Shown here: positions 17,921 through 27,228 of the stretch, one piece after another
Position numbering within the stretch: position 1 is the first letter of the stretch
Layout: each line of letters opens with the position of its first letter
From: Gemmatimonadota bacterium
GTDB lineage: Bacteria; Gemmatimonadota; Gemmatimonadetes; Gemmatimonadales; GWC2-71-9
Length of the DNA stretch: 64,000 nt
NCBI GenBank assembly: GCA_009692185.1
Contig: SHZT01000002.1
Span: forward strand, 240,127 to 304,126
Direction: 5' to 3'
The notes under the pieces: model-generated
The model's input: only the letters and a program-made list of their open reading frames with translations
Database searches by the model: none
What the model was told of the DNA's origin: nothing
Translations under genes and position numbers: made by a program

Positions 17921-17950
17921 CCACCCCGCAGATTTGAGTGTGCGGGGTGG
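17921..17950 (-). promoter_or_regulatory. 10-bp hairpin between tRNA-Thr and tRNA-Tyr
   Basis: Perfect arms CCACCCCGCA and TGCGGGGTGG with a 10-base loop. There is no T-tract, so it is more likely a processing element in the tRNA precursor than a terminator. Confidence 0.5.
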
Positions 17951-17992
17951 CTGGAAATGCGAGACAGGTTCTATGTTTTCTTCTCTTAATGG

Positions 17993-18064
17993 AGCTGACG
18001 AAGGGAATCGAACCCTTAGCCTGCTGATTACAAATCAGCTGCTCTACCGTTGAGCTACGTCAGC
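17993..18064 (-). tRNA. tRNA-Thr (TGT anticodon)
   Basis: 72 nt. Acceptor GCTGACG/CGTCAGC pairs fully; the anticodon stem GCTGA/TCAGC encloses TTTGTAA, giving TGT. First RNA of the cluster, corresponding to thrU. Confidence 0.97.
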
Positions 18065-18087
18065 GCGTTAGTCGTTCTTTTTCGAGC

Positions 18088-18121
18088 CTTATACGGTAAG
18101 CAGACATAACAGGAGAGTCAA
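18088..18121 (-). promoter_or_regulatory. Candidate promoter of the tRNA-rpmG-secE-nusG cluster
   Basis: On the minus strand TTGACT (18121-18116) is followed after 17 bases by TACCGT (18098-18093); a better-looking TATAAG overlaps just downstream (18093-18088) but is 22 bases from the TTGACT. Start would fall 15-25 bp before tRNA-Thr(TGT). The 93-bp gap after cysS is the only sizeable gap in which this cluster could start. Confidence 0.55.
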
Positions 18122-18157
18122 CCCAAGGTCCGGGGCCAACTTCCGACGGGCGGAGGG

Positions 18158-19582
18158 TCAGGCGTCTCGCTTCTTCCAGCGGGGGCCGGCAGGGGTGTCT
18201 TCGAGCTCGATTCCCCGGGCGGCAATCTCCCCCCGAATCGCATCGGCCGCGGCGTAATCCCCGGCCTTCCGGGCCTGCTGGCGCGCCGCGATCCGCTCCG
18301 CCACCCAGGCCGCCAGGTCGGCCGCCACGGCAGCCTTCCTCGGTGTCACGTCCAGCACGTCCATCGTCCGGTCAAAGACCTTGAGCCAGCCCGCCGCCTT
18401 TTCCGGACCGGCCCCGGCGTCCAGCTCCCGGTTGACGTTCGTCACGAATGAGAACACCGCCGCCATGGCTTCCGGAGCATTGAGGTCGTCGTCCATGGCA
18501 GCGCGGAACTGGGTCTCGAGCTCGTTTCCGGCCGACAGGTCCGCCTTGGCCGTCCTCGCCGCCAGGACCAGCCGGTCACGAAACTCGCCCAGGCGGGTGA
18601 CGCTCCCCTGCGCCGCCCGCAGTCCCGCGTCGCTGAAGCTCAGCTGCTGCCGGTAGTGCGTCAGGAACACCAGCCGCCGGAACGCCGCCGGATCCAGCCC
18701 TTCTTCCCGCAGGTCCCGGGCCGTGAGGAAGTTGCCGAACCGCTTGGACATCTTGGTACCTTCGACGGTCAGGAATTCGCCATGCATCCAGTGCCTGGCA
18801 AACGTCCGGCCGGTCGCACCCTCGGACTGGGCGATCTCGTTCTCGTGGTGGGGGAAGATGAGGTCCACCCCGCCGGCGTGAATGTCCAGCGTCTCAATGC
18901 CGAACCGGCTCCGGATTTCCGTCAGCGCCATGGCCGAGCACTCGAGGTGCCACCCCGGCCGGCCGCGACCGAACGGCGTGTCCCACGCGGCGCCGACCTT
19001 CTCGTCCTCCGGCACGGCAGCCTTCCACAACGCGAAGTCCTGGACATTGTCCTTCGCGTACTCATCGCTGGCTACACGGGCCCCGGCCTTGAGCTCGCGC
19101 TTGTCGAGCTGGGACAGGCGGCCGTACGTGTCGAACTTCCCAACCGCGTAGTAGACCGAGCCGTCCTCGCTCCGATACGCGATCCTGCAATCGAGCAACT
19201 GCTGGACCAGTTCCACCATGGGGCCGATGTAGGCAGTGGCCCGGGTGTACACGTGCGCCGGCTTGATCCGCAGATAGTCCCGGTCTTCGAAGAAGGCTTG
19301 GGTGAACGGCTCGGTGTGCTTGGTCAGGACGACGCCGGCCTTCGCCGCCGCCTGAATAGTGCGGTCGTCTACGTCCGTCAGGTTCATGATCTGAAAGACG
19401 TCGTACCCCGAGTACTCGAGATACCGGCGGAGCAGGTCCTCGAAGAGGAACGTCCGGAAATTGCCGATGTGCGCGAAGTTCCACACCGTGGGACCGCACG
19501 TGTACAGCGTGACCCTCGGAGGCGCAAGCGGTTCGAAGGGATCGACCCGGCGGGTGAGCGTGTTGTAGAGACGCAGGCTCAT
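18158..19582 (-). CDS. cysS: Cysteinyl-tRNA synthetase
   Basis: About 474 residues from the ATG at 19582 (a TTG three codons upstream is less likely). It charges tRNA-Cys. Class I signatures are present: TCGPTV with the first zinc Cys (about 29), HIGN near 38-41, and KMSKR (EGTKMSKRFGNFLTARDL). Further zinc residues appear in HLECSAM and HAGGVDLIFPHHENEIAQSE. The C-terminal DALR-type helices follow. It reads in the same direction as the tRNA genes downstream. An ABC ATPase gene ends 33 bp upstream. Confidence 0.97.
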   Translation of the reverse strand: MSLRLYNTLTRRVDPFEPLAPPRVTLYTCGPTVWNFAHIGNFRTFLFEDLLRRYLEYSGYDVFQIMNLTDVDDRTIQAAAKAGVVLTKHTEPFTQAFFEDRDYLRIKPAHVYTRATAYIGPMVELVQQLLDCRIAYRSEDGSVYYAVGKFDTYGRLSQLDKRELKAGARVASDEYAKDNVQDFALWKAAVPEDEKVGAAWDTPFGRGRPGWHLECSAMALTEIRSRFGIETLDIHAGGVDLIFPHHENEIAQSEGATGRTFARHWMHGEFLTVEGTKMSKRFGNFLTARDLREEGLDPAAFRRLVFLTHYRQQLSFSDAGLRAAQGSVTRLGEFRDRLVLAARTAKADLSAGNELETQFRAAMDDDLNAPEAMAAVFSFVTNVNRELDAGAGPEKAAGWLKVFDRTMDVLDVTPRKAAVAADLAAWVAERIAARQQARKAGDYAAADAIRGEIAARGIELEDTPAGPRWKKRDA

Positions 19583-19615
19583 GGAGCCCAAGATCGTCAG
19601 GGCCCGGAGGCCGCG

Positions 19616-20542
19616 TCAACGGAACCCGGCCCCGGCGCACACCGGGTCCTTCTGCGCGGCCGTCACCAGAATGTCTTCAAGCCGGCGGTAGCGAACACGG
19701 GATGCCGCCACCGCAATGCGCTGCGACCGGCACTCGGCCATGACCTGCTCCATGCCCAGCCCACCGACCAGCGGTAACGCGACGCCCTCGCCGGTCCGGC
19801 TCGCCCCGGGAAACCGCTGCAGCAGCCATGCGGCGCTGGACAGCGACCCACCATTGAGCGAAAGCTCGGCGACGCGCTCCGAAAGCAGCGTTGCCATCGC
19901 AACATCTGCCGCGACGCGGCCCCGCCACAACACCACCGCCCGGGTTGCCAGTTGCTCGACCGTGGACAGGTCATGTGACGCCAGCAGGACCAGCCGGCCC
20001 CCTCCGGCGAGGCGCTGGATTCTTCCCCGTAGCGAACGCGCGACCAGGGGATCCATGCCGCCCAGGGTCTCGTCAAGGAGGACGATGTTCCGCGCACACA
20101 GGGCGGCGGCGGCCAACCCCAGCCGCTGGGCCATGCCCCGGGAATAGGTCGCAATGCGCCGCGCCCCGAACTCGGCGAGGTCCCCCAGCTCCACGGCTTC
20201 ACGAACGAGGTCCACCCGTTCCGCAGGCGAGCGCGCCCGATGACTCGCGAGATAGTTGAGCCATTCGAGGCCGCTGAGCTCCACGGGAGCGAGTGGCGGA
20301 TCAGCCGCGAGCCCAACCATGAGCCGCGCTTCCCGTTTGCCGGCCCGGTGACCGCCGACGAGCATGTTGCCGGCACTGAGGGTCAGGTCTCCCGCGATCA
20401 GCCGAAAGAGTGTCGTCTTCCCCGCCCCGTTTGGGCCGACAACACCGACGATCTCTCCCGCGTCCGCGTTGAGCGTGACGCCCGCCAGCGCGACCCGAGG
20501 GCCAAAGGACCGGGCCGCCGAGTCACAGGCGAGGAGGGTCAC
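19616..20542 (-). CDS. ABC transporter ATP-binding protein (CcmA/NatA-like)
   Basis: 308 residues. Walker A is GPNGAGKTT (near residue 38), Walker B is IVLLDETLGGMDP, and the switch His is in LLASHDLS. The signature is YSRGMAQRLGLA, a divergent LSGGQ as often seen in ABC-2 export ATPases. A C-terminal extension of about 90 residues follows the ATPase core. Its start overlaps the end of the adjacent permease reading frame by four bases, so it is the partner of that permease, which is frameshifted in this sequence. Substrate unknown. Confidence 0.88.
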   Translation of the reverse strand: MTLLACDSAARSFGPRVALAGVTLNADAGEIVGVVGPNGAGKTTLFRLIAGDLTLSAGNMLVGGHRAGKREARLMVGLAADPPLAPVELSGLEWLNYLASHRARSPAERVDLVREAVELGDLAEFGARRIATYSRGMAQRLGLAAAALCARNIVLLDETLGGMDPLVARSLRGRIQRLAGGGRLVLLASHDLSTVEQLATRAVVLWRGRVAADVAMATLLSERVAELSLNGGSLSSAAWLLQRFPGASRTGEGVALPLVGGLGMEQVMAECRSQRIAVAASRVRYRRLEDILVTAAQKDPVCAGAGFR

Positions 20543-21266
20543 GCGGACTCATTCCGGCCACCGGTTTCCGGAAACCGCTCGATGGCCCACGCCGCGGCCC
20601 ATAGCCCCGCAACGAGCCACGCCGCGAGCAACCACCCATCTCCGCGAGCGGGACCGTCCAGAAGCCAGCGACTGGCCCGCCACGGCAAGGGGAGCGCATT
20701 CCAGAGAAATACAGCCGGCGTGCGAACCAGCGGCCATGACGACAGGAGCGCTCCGCCTTGAAAGGGCCGCACGTCGCCCAGCAGGGCCGCGAGGAACCCA
20801 AGGGCCGCGGCCCCCGATGCACCAACCGCGGGAGCCAGGGCCATAGTGAGGGTTCCTACGACCGCCGCGAACAGGAGCGCGACGAGGAGCGGGGCCGCCA
20901 CCCGAGTGTCTTCCCCTGGAATCGCCAGGCAGACCAGTAGAAGGAGAGGACCAACCAACATCACCAGCCCGAGGAGGCGGCCAATCGGTGGGACCAGGCT
21001 CGATGCGGCCGCGCACCGGGCCGCCCCCAAGGCGCCCCCAAGGCGCCCCCCCGGGCGAGCAACCGGGAGCCCGCGACGGCGCCGAGCGTGCCGGCGACGA
21101 GGAGTAACGACCGTTGGTCACCCGCTGGAGATGCTCCGCCGTCCTGGCTGAGCATGACCAGCACCAGGCCCGCCGCCAGCAACAGCACGAGGCGCGGCGA
21201 CCGGTGCCGGGTAACCAGTTGAATGGCCAGGATGGCTTCGGCCTTGAGAACGGGCGCGATGTTCAT
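20539..21266 (-). pseudogene. ABC-2-type permease, frameshifted by an 11-bp duplication
   Basis: Two overlapping frames make one membrane protein. The N-terminal frame (from ATG 21266) reads MNIAPVLKAEAILAIQLV... and is in good frame up to GSRLLARGGALGA; it then runs into a short nonsense tail. The second frame continues with AARCAAASSLVPPIGRLL and several hydrophobic spans to the overlap with the ATPase start. Between them lies an exact tandem 11-mer at 21024-21045. Removing one copy restores a single frame of about 238 residues. So this is either a recent knock-out or an assembly/sequencing error. The intact protein would be the permease of the neighbouring ATPase. Confidence 0.75.
21024..21045. 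repeat. Tandem 11-bp repeat (2 copies)
   Basis: CCCCCAAGGCG occurs twice back to back, followed by C7 (21046-21052). The extra copy shifts the permease frame by 11 bases. Confidence 0.9.
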
Positions 21267-21305
21267 GACGGGAAGAAACTAGGAGTGGAGGGAGGTCAGA
21301 ACGGC

Positions 21306-21345
21306 ATCAAATCATTGCGGGGCGGATCAATTCATTGCGGACCGG
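21306..21345. repeat. 20-bp direct repeat upstream of the permease
   Basis: Two adjacent 20-mers share 17 positions; each contains ATCAA, TCATTGCGG and a final CGG. They lie 40-80 bp upstream of the permease start on the minus strand, in the gap after the AI-2E family gene. Tandem spacing of two helical turns would suit a regulator-binding site, but this is a guess. Confidence 0.5.
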
Positions 21346-21360
21346 AAGACCGGCGGCGGG

Positions 21361-22482
21361 CTACTCCGGCGTCATCGCCACCGCGCGGCGGGTACCAGTC
21401 GTACCGACGAGCACCGCCGATTCGAAAACGCGCGGGTCATCATCTCCGTAGATGTACGTCAGCAGGACATGCCGAACCACGACGAGCACGCAGGCCAGGA
21501 GGGGCACGGCGACCAGGATGCCGAGGACGCCGAGCAGCGCGCCGGCCATCAGGATCGAGAGAATGGTGAGGAGCGGCGGAACGCTGAGCCGCCGTTCGAA
21601 GATGAGCGGTTGAACGACGTTGGATCCTACCAGGTGCACGCCAATACCGAGGGCCGTTACCGCGATCGCGTAGCTCCACCCGCCGATCGTCAGGATGAAC
21701 AGCGCGGGCAGGACCGTCGAGACGAGCGTGCCGAAAAACGGCACGATACCTACGATCCCGGTGAACACGCCGAACGCCAGCCAGTATGGCACCCGCAGCA
21801 GCAGGAGTCCGATGGCCGTGAGGATGGACAGGACGAGCATGGAGAGCAGCTGGGCCCAGATCCAGGCGCGCATGGTCTCCCCCAGGTCAGCCTGCACCGC
21901 GCGGACGATATGGCGCACGCGGGGCGGGAAAATCGCGATCAGCCCGTCGCGGTACACGCTGCTGTCACGCGCGAAGTACAGCGCCATGGCTAGCACGGCG
22001 ATCGACTCGATGGCGATGGCCGTTCCTGCCCGCAGGTAGGGGAGCAGGGACTGCTGCACGAACTGGGACGCGCCGCTCAACAGGGATTCCAGGAGGCCCC
22101 CGCCCTCCGGCCCCAGCGCTCCCTCGAGGAGAGGGTATTTCTGGGCGAGCCGCAGGAGCTGCGATTCGAGGTGCTGGGCATTCTCCGGCAACGCCGCGAG
22201 GAAGTCCTGCGTCTGCGCGACGACGGCGGGAACGATCAGCCAGCCGATGCCGACGATGCCGACGAGCGTGATGATGACGGCGAGCGTGAGGGCGAGCGAG
22301 CGGCGGAGCCTGGTACGACGAACCAGGTCGTCGGTGAAAGCGGAGAAATAGACCCCGAGCAGGATCGAGATAAACAGCAGGATGAGGATTGACGCGACCC
22401 GACTCAGGAACAGCAGGACCAACGCGGCAACGAAGAGCGAGGTGAGCGTGGCCCCAAGTCGCCGTGCGGTCTGGTCTGGCAT
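21361..22482 (-). CDS. AI-2E family (PerM-like) membrane transporter
   Basis: 373 residues with about eight hydrophobic spans. The family pattern is clear: two N-terminal spans (LFVAALVLLFLSRVASILILLFISILLG), a large extracytoplasmic/coiled region, then FGVFTGIVGIVPFFGTLVSTV and LVGSNVVQPLIFERRLSVPPLL near the C-terminus. Family members export peptides, autoinducer-like molecules or sodium; the substrate here is not known. The start ATG overlaps the pspA stop (TGATG), making it the last gene of the PspA operon. That coupling suggests a role in membrane homeostasis rather than signalling. Confidence 0.85.
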   Translation of the reverse strand: MPDQTARRLGATLTSLFVAALVLLFLSRVASILILLFISILLGVYFSAFTDDLVRRTRLRRSLALTLAVIITLVGIVGIGWLIVPAVVAQTQDFLAALPENAQHLESQLLRLAQKYPLLEGALGPEGGGLLESLLSGASQFVQQSLLPYLRAGTAIAIESIAVLAMALYFARDSSVYRDGLIAIFPPRVRHIVRAVQADLGETMRAWIWAQLLSMLVLSILTAIGLLLLRVPYWLAFGVFTGIVGIVPFFGTLVSTVLPALFILTIGGWSYAIAVTALGIGVHLVGSNVVQPLIFERRLSVPPLLTILSILMAGALLGVLGILVAVPLLACVLVVVRHVLLTYIYGDDDPRVFESAVLVGTTGTRRAVAMTPE

Positions 22483-23267
22483 CAGGTTTCCTTCACCTCT
22501 TCGTCATCTTCCCCGTCCTCGACCAATTCGGCTTCAGCAGCGTCCTTGGACTGGCCGGGGGCAATCTGTTTCTGCGCCGCGGGCTGGCCGGGACCAAGCG
22601 CGCCCATCTTCTGCTTCAGCGCGAGGAGCTGCTGGTCCACCCCACCCGTGTGTTCCAGGGCCTGGAATTGCTTGGCCAGCGTGTCGCCGGACAGGTCTTC
22701 GTGGATTTCGGCCGATGCCAGCGCCTTGCGCTCGCGGTCCTCGATTTTCTCGGCCATGCGCTCGAAGCTCTCCAGGGCGCTCTTGTCGCCGATCGACGAC
22801 ATGGTCTCCTGGATACGCTGCTGCGCTTCCGCCCGGCGATGCCGCGCGACGAGCACCGTCTTCCGCCGCTTGGCCTCTTCGATCTTGTCGTTCAGCTGGC
22901 GGAGCGCGCCTTTCAGCGCCTCGTTCTCCGCGCGCTGCTTGACCCACGTTTCGTGCAGCTGCTGGGCGCCGGTCAGGTGCTCGTTGTAGCGCACCAGGGC
23001 CTGCTTCGCGAGGTCGTCCCGGTTTTCCTGCACGGCCAGCATCGCCCGCCGCTCCCAGTCCTCCGCCTGCTTCTTCTCCTTCTCGGCGTCGGCCTGGAGC
23101 TTCTTCTCGTCGGCGATAGCGGACGCCACCTCCTGTTTTGCCTTGGCCAGCTGAGTCCGCATGTCGGTGATCAGCTGGTTCAGCATCTTTTCCGGGTTCT
23201 CCGCCTTGGAGATCAGGTCGTTGAGATTCGACTTGATCAGGGTCGAGAGACGGTCAAGTATGCCCAT
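22482..23267 (-). CDS. pspA: PspA/IM30 family membrane-stress protein
   Basis: 261 residues. It begins with the amphipathic helix MGILDRLSTLIKSNLNDLI and the family motif KAENPEKMLNQLITDM, followed by a long coiled coil (DEKKLQADAEKEKKQAEDW..., RQLNDKIEEAKRRKTVLVARHRRAEAQ). PspA/Vipp1 proteins are ESCRT-III-like and coat damaged inner membranes. The C-terminal third is extended and ends in an acidic tail (EAELVEDGEDDEEVKE). It stands between three small membrane proteins and an AI-2E transporter in one operon, an arrangement pointing to a phage-shock-like module. Confidence 0.92.
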   Translation of the reverse strand: MGILDRLSTLIKSNLNDLISKAENPEKMLNQLITDMRTQLAKAKQEVASAIADEKKLQADAEKEKKQAEDWERRAMLAVQENRDDLAKQALVRYNEHLTGAQQLHETWVKQRAENEALKGALRQLNDKIEEAKRRKTVLVARHRRAEAQQRIQETMSSIGDKSALESFERMAEKIEDRERKALASAEIHEDLSGDTLAKQFQALEHTGGVDQQLLALKQKMGALGPGQPAAQKQIAPGQSKDAAEAELVEDGEDDEEVKET

Positions 23268-23309
23268 GGCCGGGTTCCGCTCCTGCAGTAGATGTCGTGA
23301 GCCCCGGGA

Positions 23310-23570
23310 TCAGACCCGGGGCGGCAGCTGCTCACGCCGGCGGACGTCCGCAAGCGCTCGTTCGGTAAAGTCCACCCGCTCCGCCAGTTCGGTAACGTTC
23401 TCCCGAAGCGCGTTCAACTCCTCGACCAACTGGTCTACCGTCTGGTCCGACACGGCGCCCTTCACCGGGACGCCGTTCGCGTGCCGGATGGCTTCGGCCG
23501 CGGCCGTGGCCAGTGGCGACTGGAAGAACCAGTAGGCGATGATGATCAACGTTAAACCTAAAAAGAACAT
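23310..23570 (-). CDS. Small membrane/coiled-coil protein, PspB-like (copy 3)
   Basis: 86 residues from the ATG at 23570, which has GGAG 8 bases upstream; a longer frame to 23627 looks non-coding. One membrane span (MFFLGLTLIIIAYWFF) is followed by a linker and a C-terminal coiled coil with ERVDFTERALADVRR at 64-78. The same layout and motif occur in the two genes upstream. The plan (N-terminal span, short cytoplasmic coiled coil of similar sequence) matches PspB of the phage-shock system, which works with PspC and PspA. Assignment is by architecture and local motif, not by a search. Confidence 0.6.
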   Translation of the reverse strand: MFFLGLTLIIIAYWFFQSPLATAAAEAIRHANGVPVKGAVSDQTVDQLVEELNALRENVTELAERVDFTERALADVRRREQLPPRV

Positions 23571-23697
23571 CGCGGCTCCGGACGGCCCGTGTTGTCTAAG
23601 ATCATTGGGTGTCCCCCGGCGCGCCACCCAACCCGGCTGCGGGCGGACCGAAGCAGTCCTACGGAGATTCCCACGCGCGTGTTTCGGCCCGAAACGG

Positions 23698-23982
23698 TCA
23701 GGAAGCCTGGCCGGGCAGGCGGGGATCCTCCCGCTGCCGTGCCAGCATGCGCTCGGTGAAATCGACCCGCTCCTGCAACTCCCCTATGTCCCGGCGGAGG
23801 CCTTCCACCTCCTCGAGCACCGCGTGGCTGGCATCGAGTGCCCGTTGCACATCCTCGCTGGGCACCGATGCCGGCCCGCCACCCTGGATCCGGGCGGCAA
23901 TGGCACGGCCGATGGGTGACATGGCGAGCGCAAAGGCGGTGCCGCCGCCAAAGATCAGGACAATGGCGAGAATGTCTTCCAT
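23698..23982 (-). CDS. Small membrane/coiled-coil protein, PspB-like (copy 2)
   Basis: 94 residues. A membrane span (ILAIVLIFGGGTAFALAM) is followed by a short linker and a coiled coil (VLEEVEGLRRDIGELQ) ending in ERVDFTERMLARQRE at 71-85. The motif is shared with both flanking paralogues. Its ATG lies directly after the stop of the upstream copy (no gap), so the two are translationally coupled. A 127-bp gap separates it from copy 3. Confidence 0.6.
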   Translation of the reverse strand: MEDILAIVLIFGGGTAFALAMSPIGRAIAARIQGGGPASVPSEDVQRALDASHAVLEEVEGLRRDIGELQERVDFTERMLARQREDPRLPGQAS

Positions 23983-24231
23983 TTAACGCTCGCCGCCCAG
24001 CGCTGGACGCTCACGTTGCTTGGCGAGGAACCGTTCCGCGAATTCCAGGCGCTCTTCCACGGCTTCGAGCCAGCCCCGCATGTCCTCGAGTTGGTCCTGG
24101 GTCGCCACATCCTCGGCCGGGTCGCGGCGCTGATGCTTTCGCTCCAGGTAGCGCGTGACGATCCAGGCCAGGGAGACGAGCGTGCTCGCCCCGATGGTGA
24201 GCGCAAAGAGTATCGCGACTTCTTTAGGCAT
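23983..24231 (-). CDS. Small membrane/coiled-coil protein, PspB-like (copy 1)
   Basis: 82 residues, the first gene of the PspA operon. One span (VAILFALTIGASTLVSLAWIV) is followed by a basic turn (TRYLERKHQRR) that fits a cytoplasmic C-terminus, and by a coiled coil with ERLEFAERFLAKQRE at 60-74. Length and layout are closest to PspB. uvrA ends 49 bp upstream on the same strand. That short gap holds a 9-bp direct repeat (CATGGGGTC) but no convincing promoter or sigma-54 site. Confidence 0.6.
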   Translation of the reverse strand: MPKEVAILFALTIGASTLVSLAWIVTRYLERKHQRRDPAEDVATQDQLEDMRGWLEAVEERLEFAERFLAKQRERPALGGER

Positions 24232-24280
24232 GGGGTCTCATGGGGTCGCCGGTTCCGTACGCTGAATCTTGAGACTTGTG

Positions 24281-27145
24281 TCAGGACGCGGAAGGGCGAA
24301 GAACCGCCTTGAGGAAGCGCCCGGTGTGGGAATTGCCCTCGAGAGCCACCTGCTCCGGCGTCCCTTCAGCCACCACGCGCCCGCCCGCGTCTCCGCCCTC
24401 GGGGCCGAGATCAATCACCCAGTCAGCCGTCTTCACCACGTCCAGGTTGTGCTCGATCACGACCACCGTGTTTCCCTTCTCCACCAAGCGGTGGAGCACG
24501 TCGAGCAGGAGGCGGACGTCCTCGAAGTGAAGACCCGTCGTGGGCTCGTCGAGTATGTAGAGCGTGCGCCCGGTGTCCCGCTTGGCCAGCTCGGTGGCGA
24601 GCTTCACCCGCTGGGCCTCACCGCCCGATAGCGTCGTGGCGCTCTGGCCCAGGTGGATGTAGCCCAGGCCCACGTCGTTGAGCAGCTCGAGCTTGCCGCG
24701 AATCCGCGGCTGGTGCTCGAAAAAGTCGAGCGCGTCGGCGACCGTGAGGTCAAGCACATCCGCGATGGACTTCCCCTTGTACCGCACCTCGAGGGTTTCC
24801 CGATTGTACCGGCGTCCCTTGCAGACCTCGCAGGGTACGTACACGTCGGGAAGGAAATGCATTTCGATCTTCACGAGGCCGTCGCCCTGGCATGACTCGC
24901 AGCGGCCGCCCTTCACGTTGAACGAGAACCTGCCGGGGCCGTAGCCACGGATCTTGGCTTCCGCGAGCTGGGCGTAAAGGTCTCGAATCGGGGCGAAGAG
25001 TCCCGTATACGTGGCGGGGTTGGACCTCGGCGTCCGGCCGATGGGACTCTGGTCCACGTCGATGACCTTGTCGATCTCATCCAGGCCTTCGATCCGCTCG
25101 TGGGCTCCGGCCACGGTACTAGCCCGGTAGAAATGCCGCGCCAGCGCGTGGTAGAGAATCTCGGTCACCAGGGAAGACTTGCCGGACCCCGATACGCCGG
25201 TCACCGCAATGAAGGCGCCCAGCGGGAAATCCACGTCGACCTTCTTGAGGTTGTGGTGCCGGGCCCCGATGACCTTGAGGGCCCGCGACGGGTCCAGCGT
25301 CCGCCGGACCGACGGCAGGTTGATCCGGAGTTCCCGCCGCAGGTACCGGGCCGTCAGCGAGTCCGGGTGGGCCAGCACCTGTTTCAGGGTTCCCTGCACC
25401 ACGACTTCGCCCCCGTGGCGGCCGGCCCTCGGTCCCAGGTCGATGATGTAATCCGCCGCCCGGATCGTCTCTTCATCGTGCTCCACGACAATCACGGTAT
25501 TGCCCAGGTCGCGGAGTCCCTGGAGGGTGGCGAGGAGCCGGGCGTTATCCCGCGGGTGGAGGCCGATTGACGGTTCGTCGAGGATATAAAGGACTCCCAC
25601 CAGCCGGCTGCCGATCTGGGTGGCGAGGCGAATGCGCTGGGCCTCGCCGCCGGACAGGGAGGCTGCCGCCCGGCCCAGGGTCAGGTAGTCCAGTCCGACA
25701 TCGTCAAGGAACCGGAGCCGTTCGCATACTTCTTTAAGGATGGGTCCGGCAATATCGGGATCCACGCCGGCCTTGCCGGCTCCCCGCACCGGGATTCGCT
25801 CGAAAAACAGCCGAGCCGCCGAAACCGGCATTTCGACGATTTCCCCAACACTCTTTCCGGCGACCAGGACGCTCAAGCTCTCCGGCTTGAGGCGCCGGCC
25901 GCCACAGGTGTCGCAGGGGAGCGAGGTCATGTATTCCTCGAGCTGGGCGCGCACCGACTCCGAGGTGGATTCCCGGTACCGTCGCTCCACATTCTTGAGG
26001 ATGCCCTCCCAGCCGGACTCGTAGCGCCCGGCTGCCTTCCCGGCTCCGTACTGGAATGTGAGCGTTCGCTCAGATGCCCCATTGAGCAGTATTGCCCTGA
26101 CCTTGGCCGGGATAGCGCCCCAAGGTTGAGCGGGGTCAAACTTGAATGCGCGGGCCAGGGTGGGAATGACAACCGTTGCGAGATAGCCGCTGGGTTCACC
26201 CCATGGCAGGACGACCCCTTCGAGCATTGAGATGCTCGGATCCCCGAGGATCAGGCTCGCACTGACTTCGCGGCGGGTGCCCAGACCGCCACAGGCTGGG
26301 CACGCACCGTAGGGCGAGTTGAAGGAGAACTGGCGGGGTTCAAGTTCGGCGAGGGAGTACTCGCATTGTGAACACGCGAACCGTTCCGAGAACAGGATCG
26401 TCTGACCCGTCTCGGTCCTAGGCCCCTCGTATCGAACGACCTCAACCAAGCCCTCGGCAGCACGGAGCGCTGTCTCGATGGAGTCGTGAAGCCGGCTCCT
26501 GTCCTCTGATCTAGTGGTCAGCCGGTCCACAATCAGGGCTATGTCGTGCTGCAGCCGTCGGTTCAGCCGGGGCGGGTCGGTCAGATCGTAAGTCGTTCCA
26601 TCCACCCGAACACGGACAAACCCCTGCTTGCGCGCTCCCTCGAACAGGTCCTTGAACTCCCCCTTCCGTCCACGGACCAGGGGAGCGGCGATCTCGACCC
26701 GGGTCCCGGTTGGCCAGCCCAGGAGGGTGTCGGTTATCTGGGAGGCGCTCTGCCGGGCGATAGGCGACCCGTCATTGGGGCAATGGGGGATGCCTACCCG
26801 GGCCCAAAGGAGCCGGAGGTAGTCGTAGACCTCGGTGACCGTCCCGACCGTTGACCGGGGATTGTGGCCGGCGGTCTTCTGCTCGATGGAGATAGCCGGG
26901 GAGAGCCCCTCGATGGACTCGACATCCGGCTTTTCCATGAGGCCCAGGAATTGCCGGGCATAGGCAGAGAGGGACTCGACGTATCGTCGCTGGCCTTCCG
27001 CGTAGATAGTGTCGAACGCCAGGGACGACTTTCCCGACCCGGACAGGCCGGTAATGACCGTCAGGCGGTCACGGGGGATCTCGACCGTGACGTTCTTCAG
27101 GTTGTGGACGCGGGCACCGCGGACAATCAGGCGATCTTCAGCCAT
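24281..27145 (-). CDS. uvrA: Excinuclease ABC subunit UvrA
   Basis: 954 residues, the damage-recognition ATPase of nucleotide excision repair. Two ABC modules are complete: Walker A at 33-41 (GLSGSGKSS) and 650-658 (GVSGSGKSS), signatures [10 protein letters not shown] and [10 protein letters not shown]. Zinc fingers are at about 258-286 (CSQC...CPACGG), 411-414 (CDTC) and in the second module (CESCQGDG...CEVCKGRR). The start ATG is only 8 bases from a strong -10 box, so the transcript is probably leaderless. The gene runs divergently from cutA. Confidence 0.98.
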   Translation of the reverse strand: MAEDRLIVRGARVHNLKNVTVEIPRDRLTVITGLSGSGKSSLAFDTIYAEGQRRYVESLSAYARQFLGLMEKPDVESIEGLSPAISIEQKTAGHNPRSTVGTVTEVYDYLRLLWARVGIPHCPNDGSPIARQSASQITDTLLGWPTGTRVEIAAPLVRGRKGEFKDLFEGARKQGFVRVRVDGTTYDLTDPPRLNRRLQHDIALIVDRLTTRSEDRSRLHDSIETALRAAEGLVEVVRYEGPRTETGQTILFSERFACSQCEYSLAELEPRQFSFNSPYGACPACGGLGTRREVSASLILGDPSISMLEGVVLPWGEPSGYLATVVIPTLARAFKFDPAQPWGAIPAKVRAILLNGASERTLTFQYGAGKAAGRYESGWEGILKNVERRYRESTSESVRAQLEEYMTSLPCDTCGGRRLKPESLSVLVAGKSVGEIVEMPVSAARLFFERIPVRGAGKAGVDPDIAGPILKEVCERLRFLDDVGLDYLTLGRAAASLSGGEAQRIRLATQIGSRLVGVLYILDEPSIGLHPRDNARLLATLQGLRDLGNTVIVVEHDEETIRAADYIIDLGPRAGRHGGEVVVQGTLKQVLAHPDSLTARYLRRELRINLPSVRRTLDPSRALKVIGARHHNLKKVDVDFPLGAFIAVTGVSGSGKSSLVTEILYHALARHFYRASTVAGAHERIEGLDEIDKVIDVDQSPIGRTPRSNPATYTGLFAPIRDLYAQLAEAKIRGYGPGRFSFNVKGGRCESCQGDGLVKIEMHFLPDVYVPCEVCKGRRYNRETLEVRYKGKSIADVLDLTVADALDFFEHQPRIRGKLELLNDVGLGYIHLGQSATTLSGGEAQRVKLATELAKRDTGRTLYILDEPTTGLHFEDVRLLLDVLHRLVEKGNTVVVIEHNLDVVKTADWVIDLGPEGGDAGGRVVAEGTPEQVALEGNSHTGRFLKAVLRPSAS

Positions 27146-27153
27146 AGCCTTCT

Positions 27154-27183
27154 AACGTAGAGGGCCTGAGGAATCCCGGTCAA
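27154..27183 (-). promoter_or_regulatory. uvrA promoter
   Basis: TTGACC, an 18-base spacer and TACGTT on the minus strand, with 8 bases from the -10 box to the uvrA ATG. This puts the expected transcription start at or next to the start codon, implying a leaderless mRNA. No LexA-like palindrome is seen. Confidence 0.7.
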
Positions 27184-27228
27184 CGGGTCCAGTCCGGAAA
27201 AGCCCGGAAAACGAGGTTTCCACACGGC

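Noticed and set aside
24232..24280. Sigma-54 promoter for the PspA operon
   Set aside because: No TGGC-N-TGC pattern is found on the minus strand in this gap.
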